DNA from: an uncultured Bacteroidota bacterium
GTDB taxonomy: Bacteria; Bacteroidota; Bacteroidia; B-17B0; Aurantibacillaceae
Direction of reading: 5' to 3'
Assembly (NCBI GenBank): GCA_937873155.1
Contig: CALMVZ010000011.1
Location: 248,001 to 312,000 of the forward strand
Length of the DNA stretch: 64,000 nt
Below, piece after piece: positions 1 through 7,145 of this stretch (position 1 is the stretch's first letter; every line of letters begins with the position of its first letter). The notes below the pieces were generated by a model, which worked only from the letters and a program-made list of their open reading frames with translations, was not told the origin of the DNA and did not search any database. A program made the translations under genes and the position numbers.

Positions 1-114
1 TATATATTCTTACATTCTTCGCTATATTATCATTCTACTATACGTTTTTTTCATGCCCGAAAAAGTAAAGGAAAAGAAAATCAGAGAACGGTTAGCGGGT
101 TTAAGAATAGCGGA

Positions 115-573
115 TCATTTGAGGAGCGAACCTTGCGATTTACTTTTATGTATGAGGATAGCTTCCTCTATTGAATGAGAAACAGTAAGATCAGATTCTT
201 TTCTAGCCAGATCAGACAATGAACGGTAATATTTATGCAAAGTCGCTAATTCTTCTTCACTCAGGTCTTCAATATCCACTAACCGGTTGCTTGGTCCTTT
301 TAATGAAGCTATCAACTCGTTCAATTTTAAATGTAAGGCGAGTGAGTCTTTGTTTTGAGAACGCTGGATCAGAAACACCATTAAAAAAGTAATGATTGTT
401 GTACCGGTGTTTATTACCAATTGCCAGGTGGTTGAAAATTGAAATATTGGCCCTGTTACTAACCAAAGTAAAATTGATCCGGCTGCTAATATAAAAGCTA
501 TACTTGAACCTGTTATTCTCGTTGCGGCTTTAGCGATCCCCTCAAGAAAATGTATTTTACTTTTTTTAGACAT
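115..573 (-). CDS. Low-affinity iron permease family membrane protein
   Basis: 152 aa. Two hydrophobic segments (about residues 22-42 and 49-69) are followed by a hydrophilic helical tail with an acidic stretch around DIEDLSEEEL. This matches the compact low-affinity iron permease-like family common in bacteria. The family name comes from a fungal Fe transporter; iron transport is not demonstrated for bacterial members. The ATG overlaps the end of the upstream beta-CASP gene by 8 bases, so it is probably the last gene of the operon that starts at 3201. A role in membrane ion handling is inference. Confidence 0.75.
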   Translation of the reverse strand: MSKKSKIHFLEGIAKAATRITGSSIAFILAAGSILLWLVTGPIFQFSTTWQLVINTGTTIITFLMVFLIQRSQNKDSLALHLKLNELIASLKGPSNRLVDIEDLSEEELATLHKYYRSLSDLARKESDLTVSHSIEEAILIHKSKSQGSLLK

Positions 574-1939
574 GTAAAGTGTAAGTTTGATTTAGTACCG
601 GAATTTCTGCTTCGTACTTATATATCTCCATGATCTTTGATCTTAACCCCTCAGATGCTTCTTTCTCACCATGCACAATAAATATTTTTTCCGGCTTATT
701 TTCGAGATGACTTAACCAAGAGATCAAACCCGGTTGATCCGCATGAGATGAAAGCCCTTCAATTTGTTTTACCTTAGCCTTCACTTCATAGAATTTGCCC
801 AACAATTTTATTTTTGGTTCTCCATCCAGTAATCGTCGTCCTCTTGTTCCTTCAGCCTGGTATCCTACTAAAAGAATAGTTGCGGAAGGATCACCTAAGT
901 ACTTTTCGAAGTAGGTCAAAACACGTCCTCCTGTTGCCATTCCGCTTCCGGCAATAATGATCTTGTTTTTTGGCGACATAGCCAGTGCAATCGTTTCTTC
1001 AGGTGTTTTTACCATTTTTATCTGGCGGCACATTTCTTCACAAACTTTCTCAGGAAGTTTATGCCAGGAAGTGTTTTTTTTGAATAGTTCAAGAACATTC
1101 GCTCCCATCGGACTATCCATGTAGATCGATACATCAGGGATCTGATCTTTACTTTTCAACTGCCATAACAAATACATAAGCAATTGCGTTCTTTCTACCG
1201 CGAAACTTGGAATTAAAATTGTTCCCGGAAGGGATGTTTTTATGGTTGATGCAAGTTTTGCGACGTGCCCTGACGGATGGGTCTTGTTACCATATGTGGA
1301 TTCGATCAACATAACGTCTGCGTTCCCTGGCTTCTTAGGGGCAAACATAAGCGGGTCACTTTCTCTTCCGATATCTCCCGAAAATAAAATAATTCTATTC
1401 TTATACTTAACTTCAATATAAGTAGCGCCCAGAATATGTCCGTTATAATTGAACCTGCATGAGCAATCCTTATCGATTTCGATCCATTCGTCAAGATTTT
1501 TAAAAACAAAAAGCGGGGTAGTTAGCTCTACTGCCTTTAGATCATACAATGGAATTGCAGGTTTGTGCTTTGTATATCCTTTTTCATTGGCCCGCTGAGA
1601 GTCTTCCTCCTGGATCTTCGCACTGTCCGTTAATATTATTTCAGCTATCTCAAGGGTTGGCCTTGCTCCCCAGATCTCCCCCTTAAATCCACCGTGAACT
1701 AATCTCGGCAGATAGCCTACATGATCTAAATGTCCGTGTGTGAGCAATACCAGATCTATTGTTTTAGGATCAATCGCGAAATCCTCCCAATTCAGTAATC
1801 GCAATTCCTTTAAGCCCTGAAACAATCCGCAATCTATTAGTATTATTTTTCCGGGAATGGTCAGAAGGTATTTAGAGCCGGTAACCATACCTGTCGCCCC
1901 TAAAAATTGCAATGTTATTTTTTGATCATGAGTCCCCAT
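566..1939 (-). CDS. MBL-fold beta-CASP RNA-metabolising hydrolase
   Basis: 457 aa from the ATG at 1939. The frame is open further upstream to 2014, but that would overlap the preceding gene by 89 bases; the 1939 start gives a 14-base overlap. The metallo-beta-lactamase signature HGHLDH lies at about residues 68-73, with a later SGDIGRE motif. A beta-CASP insert follows (PSFAVERTQ, then GSGMATGGR), with C-terminal SSHAD and VHGE metal/phosphate motifs. This is the CPSF73/YSH1-like group of exo/endoribonucleases, expected to cut RNA in the cytoplasm using two zinc ions. It sits in an operon with an ATP-cone nuclease-like gene and an iron-permease-like gene, behind a tandem Crp/Fnr-type promoter. 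Confidence 0.9.
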   Translation of the reverse strand: MGTHDQKITLQFLGATGMVTGSKYLLTIPGKIILIDCGLFQGLKELRLLNWEDFAIDPKTIDLVLLTHGHLDHVGYLPRLVHGGFKGEIWGARPTLEIAEIILTDSAKIQEEDSQRANEKGYTKHKPAIPLYDLKAVELTTPLFVFKNLDEWIEIDKDCSCRFNYNGHILGATYIEVKYKNRIILFSGDIGRESDPLMFAPKKPGNADVMLIESTYGNKTHPSGHVAKLASTIKTSLPGTILIPSFAVERTQLLMYLLWQLKSKDQIPDVSIYMDSPMGANVLELFKKNTSWHKLPEKVCEEMCRQIKMVKTPEETIALAMSPKNKIIIAGSGMATGGRVLTYFEKYLGDPSATILLVGYQAEGTRGRRLLDGEPKIKLLGKFYEVKAKVKQIEGLSSHADQPGLISWLSHLENKPEKIFIVHGEKEASEGLRSKIMEIYKYEAEIPVLNQTYTLHV

Positions 1940-2798
1940 TCCCGTTTCCGTTCTTAAAGAGTTGTTCGCATAATTTTTTGACCTCTTCTGTAACTGCCGG
2001 GATGCGTCCTTCATTCACACCAATAGTACGCAGCAATCTTATATCCATATTTATTTCATGGCAGAGAACAATTTTTTTATCTAACAACTTTTGTTTTTCT
2101 GTTTTAGTTAATGTAGTCAGGCATGTTACAGGATATAACCCAAGTTTATCGATCTGGTCTTTAATTCCGTTTTTAGAAGGATAATCCCAACTCAATAAAT
2201 GCAGGCCCGCGCAAGTTCCGTATTGAACCGCATCGAATGAAAATCTTGTATTGGTAACCAGCCAACCGGCGTAGTTGTGATCTTTCCTTCCGGGAATATT
2301 CTTCCACGTGTACTCAAGATCTTTAAACCGGGAGTTAACATATAAAGGCACTTTCACATCGCAAAAGATCCCCGGTCTGTTGTGGTATTTACATTCTGCC
2401 ATGATAATATCACTTTCCTTCCTCGCAATAACATCTACTTCATGACTCACGCATTTTCCATGTGATATCACGCCGGTTTGCGTTTCATAACCCTGCCACT
2501 TCAATATTTCAGCGATAAATTTTTCGAAAGGAAAACCCGAAGGCCCTAATTCCATAATTGCATTCTTTAAATGATAGCGGGCCGCATTATGAGCTGACGC
2601 TTTCTTTAAAAGTTTGAATGCTATTCTGTAGATCTTTTTTGTCGGAATGTTTTCGAAAAGCTGCATCCGGATTTTAGTTGCAATTTCTTCGATAACTTCC
2701 CGACTTGCTCCTGCCCTGTGTAAAGACTTTTTCAGCCGATTAATATCGAAAGGAACAGATTCGCCCGAAGCTTTTGTGACCTGAATAGTTTTTTTCAT
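1926..2798 (-). CDS. ATP-cone plus PD-(D/E)XK restriction-endonuclease-like protein
   Basis: 290 aa. Residues 1-85 look like an ATP-cone, the nucleotide-sensing domain of ribonucleotide reductases and NrdR (SGESVPFDINRLKKSL near the start). The rest resembles an Mrr-like PD-(D/E)XK nuclease fold: a glycine/phenylalanine helix (GFPFEKFIAEIL), then EVDVIA and, about 10 residues later, AECKYH, giving the D...ExK catalytic pattern. No methyltransferase or specificity subunit is nearby, so it is not an ordinary restriction system. A nucleotide-gated nuclease is plausible but unproven. Its 3' end overlaps the beta-CASP gene by 14 bases, which suggests translational coupling. Confidence 0.8.
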   Translation of the reverse strand: MKKTIQVTKASGESVPFDINRLKKSLHRAGASREVIEEIATKIRMQLFENIPTKKIYRIAFKLLKKASAHNAARYHLKNAIMELGPSGFPFEKFIAEILKWQGYETQTGVISHGKCVSHEVDVIARKESDIIMAECKYHNRPGIFCDVKVPLYVNSRFKDLEYTWKNIPGRKDHNYAGWLVTNTRFSFDAVQYGTCAGLHLLSWDYPSKNGIKDQIDKLGLYPVTCLTTLTKTEKQKLLDKKIVLCHEINMDIRLLRTIGVNEGRIPAVTEEVKKLCEQLFKNGNGNGDS

Positions 2799-2823
2799 AA
2801 CCTGATAGACCGGGCGGGCTAAG

Positions 2824-3201
2824 TTAAGCGGCTGTCTTTTTATTACTTAAAGCTTCGCCTTGTTTATTCTGTTCTTCAAGCGTCCAACCATCTGTTACAG
2901 TAGTTTCCAACCAAATCTTTCCGGATTTACGGAACACTTGCGTTGAAAGTCCGAAAGTATCCGCAAAATTCTGCTCCAGCTCGCTTACTGTCATTTTTGG
3001 AGTAATAGTAATGGTTCCTTTTTTATGGATCGTTCTGCATTCTCCTAAAGTTTTGCTGCTGCTTTTCATTAGTTTTTTTGGAGAAGCTCCGCCGGCCTTG
3101 TGAGGCTTTGAAAAGAATTCAAGTTTCAAATAAGGAAACATTGTATTAAAGTCTTCCTGAATAGCGAAGATCTTGCGTCTGTCATTGATCGTGATTTTCA
3201 T
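2824..3201 (-). CDS. Conserved hypothetical protein, 125 aa
   Basis: No family recognised with certainty. The protein is soluble and mixed alpha/beta, with a basic middle (GGASPKKLMKSSSKTLG) followed by TITITPKMTVSELEQNF and a C-terminal strand-rich segment ending in an alanine/lysine tail. No signal peptide or membrane segment is visible. It is the first gene of the operon with the ATP-cone nuclease, the beta-CASP hydrolase and the iron-permease-like gene. It lies 28 bases downstream of a transcription start predicted from a perfect TAGCTTTG element with two Crp/Fnr-type palindromes upstream, so it is a member of the putative regulon. Confidence 0.7.
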   Translation of the reverse strand: MKITINDRRKIFAIQEDFNTMFPYLKLEFFSKPHKAGGASPKKLMKSSSKTLGECRTIHKKGTITITPKMTVSELEQNFADTFGLSTQVFRKSGKIWLETTVTDGWTLEEQNKQGEALSNKKTAA

Positions 3202-3233
3202 TTTTGCTTGTTTTTTTATGGTGTTTATTATAA

Positions 3234-3298
3234 CAAAGCTATAGCTACTCCGGGGGTTTGTTAATGACAGGAGTCAAAAACCTTTATGACTTTTGTCA
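3234..3298 (-). promoter_or_regulatory. Tandem Crp/Fnr-type sites and -7 element for the 3201 operon
   Basis: Palindromes TGAC-AGGA-GTCA (3265-3276) and TGAC-TTTT-GTCA (3287-3298) have centres exactly 22 bp apart. Read on the minus strand, TAGCTTTG (3241-3234) is a perfect TAnnTTTG -7 element. Its last G is 36.5 bp from the centre of the proximal site. The distal site overlaps the stop codon of mlaD. The predicted start of transcription is near 3229. Confidence 0.8.
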
Positions 3299-4264
3299 GT
3301 TTTTCGCCTTTTTTGCCTGCTTCTTAAAATAATTTCTCAATAGGAAGTTGTGCTTTAGCGCCTCCATGTTATCATCAAATCCTTTAGTGCCTTTATCCAA
3401 ATTTTTTAGCGTGCTCCTCAGATCGTTCGCAAACACCGAATCAGTTACTAACATTCCTATTGTTCCTTCACCACTTTTCATTTTAGATGTAAGAGTACTC
3501 AGATCACCGCTTACATATGCGATCTTATCACTGCTGACATTTAGTTTAAGTATCGTATTCTCTAATTCAGAGGATAGCATTGTATCTGTAAATAATGTAG
3601 CCACTAAGCTCTTGCTGTTTTTAAACCCTTTTGTGATCTCCTGCAGGTCTCCGGTAATAATTGCCGTACGGCTTCCGGTTACTTTAATATTCACAATAGC
3701 TTGTTTCAGATTGTCGGCTATCACGGTATCCATTAGCAAACTCCAAAGGGTATTACTGCTGTTGATCTTCTGAGTTATTTTCTTAAGATCGCCGGTAATG
3801 AATTTTATATTATCATTTGTGGTATTTAATGTTCGGAGCATTTCATCTGTTTCGATCGGTTTGAGGGTATTTAAAATATCCCCATCTTCCACATGAGCTA
3901 TTGAGCCGTTCTTGACAGAATTAATATTCACGAGTTTATTTCCCATTAGCCCGTCTGTTCCAACAGAAGCGACCGCACTCTTTTTAACATACTGTTTAAC
4001 TTTATCTTCTATCAGCATTGTGACTTTTATTGTTGAATCCGTATTAATTTCCACTTGCTCCACTATACCAACATTGATGCCTGAAAAGCGGACATTATTC
4101 CCTTCCATCAAACCGTTTACATTATAGAACTGCGCGGATATTCTGAAGGTTGAACTAAAGAGACTGCGTTTAGCTCCGATCATGTATAAAAGAACAACCA
4201 GGAAAACTGTTCCTGCAATAACAAATATTCCTAATCTTGCATTTTGTGAGATTGATTTTTTCAT
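3296..4264 (-). CDS. MlaD/MCE-family lipid transport protein with a C-terminal triple repeat
   Basis: 322 aa. One N-terminal membrane anchor (about residues 11-30) is followed by an MCE domain (about 38-117, including FSGINVGIVEQV) that in MlaD homologues forms a periplasmic hexamer passing phospholipids to the ABC permease. After it comes a threefold repeat of about 47 residues, each with a GDL motif (residues 158-160, 205-207, 253-255) and a following D-[TS]-V/M segment. The end is basic (KKQAKKAKN). The gene overlaps the upstream ATPase gene by 4 bases, so mlaE-F-D form one operon. Envelope lipid trafficking is established for the family; substrate and direction are inferred. Confidence 0.88.
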   Translation of the reverse strand: MKKSISQNARLGIFVIAGTVFLVVLLYMIGAKRSLFSSTFRISAQFYNVNGLMEGNNVRFSGINVGIVEQVEINTDSTIKVTMLIEDKVKQYVKKSAVASVGTDGLMGNKLVNINSVKNGSIAHVEDGDILNTLKPIETDEMLRTLNTTNDNIKFITGDLKKITQKINSSNTLWSLLMDTVIADNLKQAIVNIKVTGSRTAIITGDLQEITKGFKNSKSLVATLFTDTMLSSELENTILKLNVSSDKIAYVSGDLSTLTSKMKSGEGTIGMLVTDSVFANDLRSTLKNLDKGTKGFDDNMEALKHNFLLRNYFKKQAKKAKN

Positions 4265-5016
4265 ATTTCAAAAAATTCTTTAACTTTTTTATCCTTGTTT
4301 TCTTTCATTTCTTCATAAGTTCCCTGCGCATAATTTTTTCCATCGATGAGCATCACCAATTTGTCGGCCGTTATTTTAATGCAGTTCAGGTCATGCGAAA
4401 TAATTAATGAAGAAGTATTATATTTTTTCTGCACATCCACCATCAGCTGGCTGATCCCTTTTGCAGTAATGGGATCCAAACCGGTTGTTGGTTCGTCGTA
4501 CAAAATAATATCCGGTTTCAGAATGAGGGTGCGTGCTATGCTGATCCGTTTACGCATACCGCCTGACAATTCAGAGGGCATCATATCAATTGTATCCGGT
4601 AAGCCGACGTTAGTTAACGCTTCCTTTATCATTGCTTCTACTTCTTCAGGCGTTTTTTCTATCCAATGCCTTCGTAACGGAAATTCTAAATTTTCTCGCA
4701 CGGTCATTGAATCATATAAAGCATTGCTTTGGAAAAGAAAACCGATCCGTACTCTCGCTTGATCAAGTTCCTCTGCATTTAACCCGATCATATCTTTACC
4801 AAACACCTTAATGCTTCCGCTATCCGCTTGCATTAAACCAACTATACATTTTATTAATACAGATTTGCCGGAACCGGATTTTCCCAATACAGCCACGCTT
4901 TCTCCTTTATACAAATTAAGATCAAAATTGATGAGTACTTTATTGTCGCCAAAACCTTTATTGAGATCTTTAATTTCAATAACCATATTTTCTGTTATTT
5001 TTTCCTGGCTACTCAC
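4261..5016 (-). CDS. ABC transporter ATP-binding protein, MlaF type
   Basis: 251 aa, a complete ABC ATPase. Walker A is GKSGSGKS (about residues 45-52), the Q-loop is FLFQSNALYDS, the signature is LSGGMRKR, Walker B is IILYDEPTTGLDP, and the H-loop histidine is in ISHDL. LSGGM(R/K)KR and FQ..ALFDS-like Q-loops are typical of Mla/retrograde phospholipid transporters. It overlaps both neighbours by 4 bases (permease upstream, MCE protein downstream). It should power the inner-membrane complex from the cytoplasm. Confidence 0.92.
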   Translation of the reverse strand: MSSQEKITENMVIEIKDLNKGFGDNKVLINFDLNLYKGESVAVLGKSGSGKSVLIKCIVGLMQADSGSIKVFGKDMIGLNAEELDQARVRIGFLFQSNALYDSMTVRENLEFPLRRHWIEKTPEEVEAMIKEALTNVGLPDTIDMMPSELSGGMRKRISIARTLILKPDIILYDEPTTGLDPITAKGISQLMVDVQKKYNTSSLIISHDLNCIKITADKLVMLIDGKNYAQGTYEEMKENKDKKVKEFFEI

Positions 5017-5783
5017 GTTAAACCCAGCACATCAGCAATCTGAACTGCGATCAGATCAAGTATAAATATTAAGAGCGAGGCTATCACCACCGCCTGGTTA
5101 GCAGAACGGCCTACACCTTCTGTTCCTTTACGTGAATTATATCCTTTGTAACATCCGATTATCCCAACTGCGAATCCGAAAAAAAATGTTTTTGTGATAG
5201 CAGGAATTACATCGCTGTAGGTATTTGTTTCAAATACCTGGTTCCAAAATAGCCTCCAACTCACTGCGCCATGTATGTTGCATCCAAGATATCCACCATA
5301 AAGAGCGATCGCATCTGCGAGCAAAGCAAGCAACGGAATAGTAAGAACAGCTGCAACCACTCTTGTTACAACAAGGTATTTCATCGGATTGGTTCCCGAT
5401 ACTTCCATTGCATCGATCTGTTCTGTTACCCGCATTGAACCTAATTCAGCTCCGATACCGGAACCGATTTTTCCTGCGCAGATCAGCGCCGTGATCACAG
5501 GAACTATTTCCCGTATTAATGAGATCGATACCATTTTTGGCAACCATGCTTCAGCTCCAAATTCTACCAATGTTGGTCGTGATTGAATAGTGATCACCAG
5601 CCCCATAATAAATGCAGTTAATCCAACAAGCCCTAAAGACTTATAGCCTATAAAAAAACTTTGACGCAACAATTCATTGAACTCGAATCTTCCATGAAAT
5701 AATTCGCGAAAGAATCTTAAGGTAAATCGTGTGATATCGCCTGCCTCCTCTAAAAATCTGATTAATGCCGGTTTATTGATCAT
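5013..5783 (-). CDS. MlaE-family ABC permease
   Basis: 256 aa from the ATG at 5783. A GTG two codons upstream (5789) is in frame, but the predicted transcription start lies at about 5784, so ATG 5783 would begin an almost leaderless message. The MlaE/YrbE fold is recognisable from GLVITIQSRPTLVEFGAEAWLPKMV, the EIVPVITALICAGKIGSGIGAELGSMRVTEQIDAMEVSGTNP region and five to six hydrophobic segments. It is the inner-membrane core of a phospholipid transporter with the following ATPase and MCE genes. Two Crp/Fnr-type sites precede it. Confidence 0.92.
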   Translation of the reverse strand: MINKPALIRFLEEAGDITRFTLRFFRELFHGRFEFNELLRQSFFIGYKSLGLVGLTAFIMGLVITIQSRPTLVEFGAEAWLPKMVSISLIREIVPVITALICAGKIGSGIGAELGSMRVTEQIDAMEVSGTNPMKYLVVTRVVAAVLTIPLLALLADAIALYGGYLGCNIHGAVSWRLFWNQVFETNTYSDVIPAITKTFFFGFAVGIIGCYKGYNSRKGTEGVGRSANQAVVIASLLIFILDLIAVQIADVLGLT

Positions 5784-5788
5784 ATTCA

Positions 5789-5853
5789 CAAAGATTTGAT
5801 ATTTCAGCAGAAAAACCCATGAAGCCGGTCAGCACCTTAACTGATACAAGTCA
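5789..5853 (-). promoter_or_regulatory. Tandem Crp/Fnr-type sites and -7 element for mlaEFD
   Basis: Sites TGAA-GCCG-GTCA (5820-5831) and TGAT-ACAA-GTCA (5842-5853) are 22 bp apart. The minus-strand -7 element is AATCTTTG (5796-5789), its last G 36.5 bp from the proximal centre. The predicted transcription start is near 5784, one base before the ATG. Confidence 0.7.
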
Positions 5854-5856
5854 TAA

Positions 5857-6240
5857 TTACGGCTTACGAAAAGTTTTAAGCCACTGGATCGCTTTGGCCT
5901 TATCAGAAAAGATCTGAGTTGGCACAACAGGTTTATTGTGCTTTACATAAAAATCTGCTATGAGCTTTTGGGCTAATGAGCAATAAGCTATAGCATCAGC
6001 GAGTGTATATATATTACTTTCGGCACTTGCCGAAAAAATTCTGACCTCTTTATCCACACTTGCAAATTCTCCGGCATCAATCAGTACCGGGAATTTTTTT
6101 CCTCCTCCCAATTTGCCCATAGCTTCTACTATAAGTATTGCGTCGCTTAGTTCTATTTCCGAATTTGCTTTAAGATGAATATGAATGATTCTTTCATCTG
6201 TTAAAGTAACCAGGCTTTTCTTCAATTGAATTTTTCTCAT
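5857..6240 (-). CDS. STAS/SpoIIAA-like small protein
   Basis: 127 aa, soluble. The pattern of an N-terminal strand pair, ELSDAILIVEAMGKLGGG, then FPVLIDAGEFASVDKEVR, a helix AIAYCSLAQKLIADFY and a C-terminal FSDKAKAIQWLKTF is like the SpoIIAA/STAS-type fold seen in small Bacteroidota proteins. No catalytic residues are evident. It overlaps the upstream CBS gene by 4 bases and so shares its promoter. A signalling or anti-anti-sigma-like role is a guess from the fold. Confidence 0.65.
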   Translation of the reverse strand: MRKIQLKKSLVTLTDERIIHIHLKANSEIELSDAILIVEAMGKLGGGKKFPVLIDAGEFASVDKEVRIFSASAESNIYTLADAIAYCSLAQKLIADFYVKHNKPVVPTQIFSDKAKAIQWLKTFRKP

Positions 6241-6659
6241 GTTTCAACTGCATTAGTATTTAAAACATAACGAATAATATCAGCGGTTGAAACTATGCCT
6301 TTAATATAGTCCTTATCACAAACAACTATTGCATGAACATCGCCTTTTGCCAGGATTTCACAAACATCTTTTAAGCTTCGATCAGGTGTTATTGTTACAG
6401 GATGCTCTCTCATTACATCTCTTGCCAGCATTTCGTGATAAACATTCTCGTTATCGTTTAGTGTAGCGTTTTTAATAGCGAACAAAAAATCAATCAGGCT
6501 TATCATGCCCTTAAGCTTCCCATTTTCAGCTACGGGTATGTGATGATGAAAATTTCTTTTTTCAAAAATATGTTTTATGTCCACCAACTTTTGAGACGGC
6601 TTCACCGTTATTACTTCAGTGGTCATCACCTCCGCTATCGGAACATTGAGAATATTCAT
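6237..6659 (-). CDS. Tandem CBS-domain protein
   Basis: 140 aa made almost entirely of two CBS motifs (about residues 8-60 and 74-135). Each has the typical V-x-P-x-x-x-L-x-x-(I/V) start and a G-x-(I/V)-S end (GMISLIDF; GIVSTADIIRYV). Such stand-alone Bateman modules bind adenine nucleotides and report energy state. The mycobacterial hypoxia protein Hrp1 of the DosR regulon has the same architecture; that similarity of role is inference. It is the first gene of a two-gene operon, with a predicted 5' leader of about 6 bases behind the divergent two-site promoter at 6670-6765. Confidence 0.88.
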   Translation of the reverse strand: MNILNVPIAEVMTTEVITVKPSQKLVDIKHIFEKRNFHHHIPVAENGKLKGMISLIDFLFAIKNATLNDNENVYHEMLARDVMREHPVTITPDRSLKDVCEILAKGDVHAIVVCDKDYIKGIVSTADIIRYVLNTNAVET

Positions 6660-6669
6660 TTTTTTCTTA

Positions 6670-6765
6670 CAAAATTAAGTGTAGGGTTACGGGTGACTAA
6701 TGAGTAAGGTCACACTTCGAACTGAGAATTATCATGTCAGTAACAATCTGCATGCGCTTATTTTG
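6670..6765. promoter_or_regulatory. Divergent two-site Crp/Fnr-type promoter (CBS operon / phasin-aarF)
   Basis: Sites TGAG-TAAG-GTCA (6701-6712) and TGAG-AATT-ATCA (6723-6734) are 22 bp apart. The minus-strand -7 element is TAATTTTG (6677-6670), 36.5 bp from the first site. The plus-strand -7 element is TTATTTTG (6758-6765), 36.5 bp from the second. Each site would thus act at -41.5 for one direction and -63.5 for the other. Confidence 0.8.
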
Positions 6766-6778
6766 CTAAAAAAAGAAT

Positions 6779-7144
6779 ATGAAAGCAAAAACTATACTTG
6801 AACTAATGACTCTTTCAACTAATCTGTATATGATTACGAAAGATGAGAAGTTAATGAATAAGATCTCTGAGATGGGCGCTAAAGGAAAAGAGAAACTGGA
6901 TGACCTTATAGAAGGGCTTGAAGGTGACGACGAACAAAAGCTAAGCGAAAAGATCATGGAAAAAGCAATTCAGGCTAAAGAGGAATTGGAACACAGAATA
7001 GGTGAAGTGGTTGTTAAGCTCTATGATAAAATGAATATCGCCCATACTGCGCAGGTAGAAAAACTAACCAAACAAATTGATTCTTTAAAAGATGAGCTGG
7101 TGCTTGCAGAAGCCAGAATAATTAAACTTGAATCACAAAGGTAA
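6779..7144 (+). CDS. Phasin-like coiled-coil protein
   Basis: 121 aa, mostly helical: an N-terminal amphipathic region, an acidic middle (DDLIEGLEGDDEQKLSEKIMEKA) and a C-terminal coiled coil ending in AEARIIKLESQR. It resembles the phasin/PhaF-like helical proteins often placed beside AarF/UbiB kinases. The stop codon is one base before the ATG of the kinase gene. No polyhydroxyalkanoate synthase is present in this window, so granule binding cannot be assumed. It begins about 9 bases after the predicted start of the divergent promoter. Confidence 0.65.
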   Translation: MKAKTILELMTLSTNLYMITKDEKLMNKISEMGAKGKEKLDDLIEGLEGDDEQKLSEKIMEKAIQAKEELEHRIGEVVVKLYDKMNIAHTAQVEKLTKQIDSLKDELVLAEARIIKLESQR

Positions 7145-7145
7145 A

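Noticed and set aside
53-178. A 41-codon plus-strand reading frame starting at ATG 53
   Set aside because: It runs antisense through the 3' end of the iron-permease-like gene and has no recognisable features. The first 114 bases otherwise show only AT-rich sequence.
1926-2798. ATP-cone nuclease as part of a restriction-modification or other known defence system
   Set aside because: No methyltransferase, specificity subunit or helicase is adjacent. The beta-CASP enzyme next door is of the RNA-processing type.
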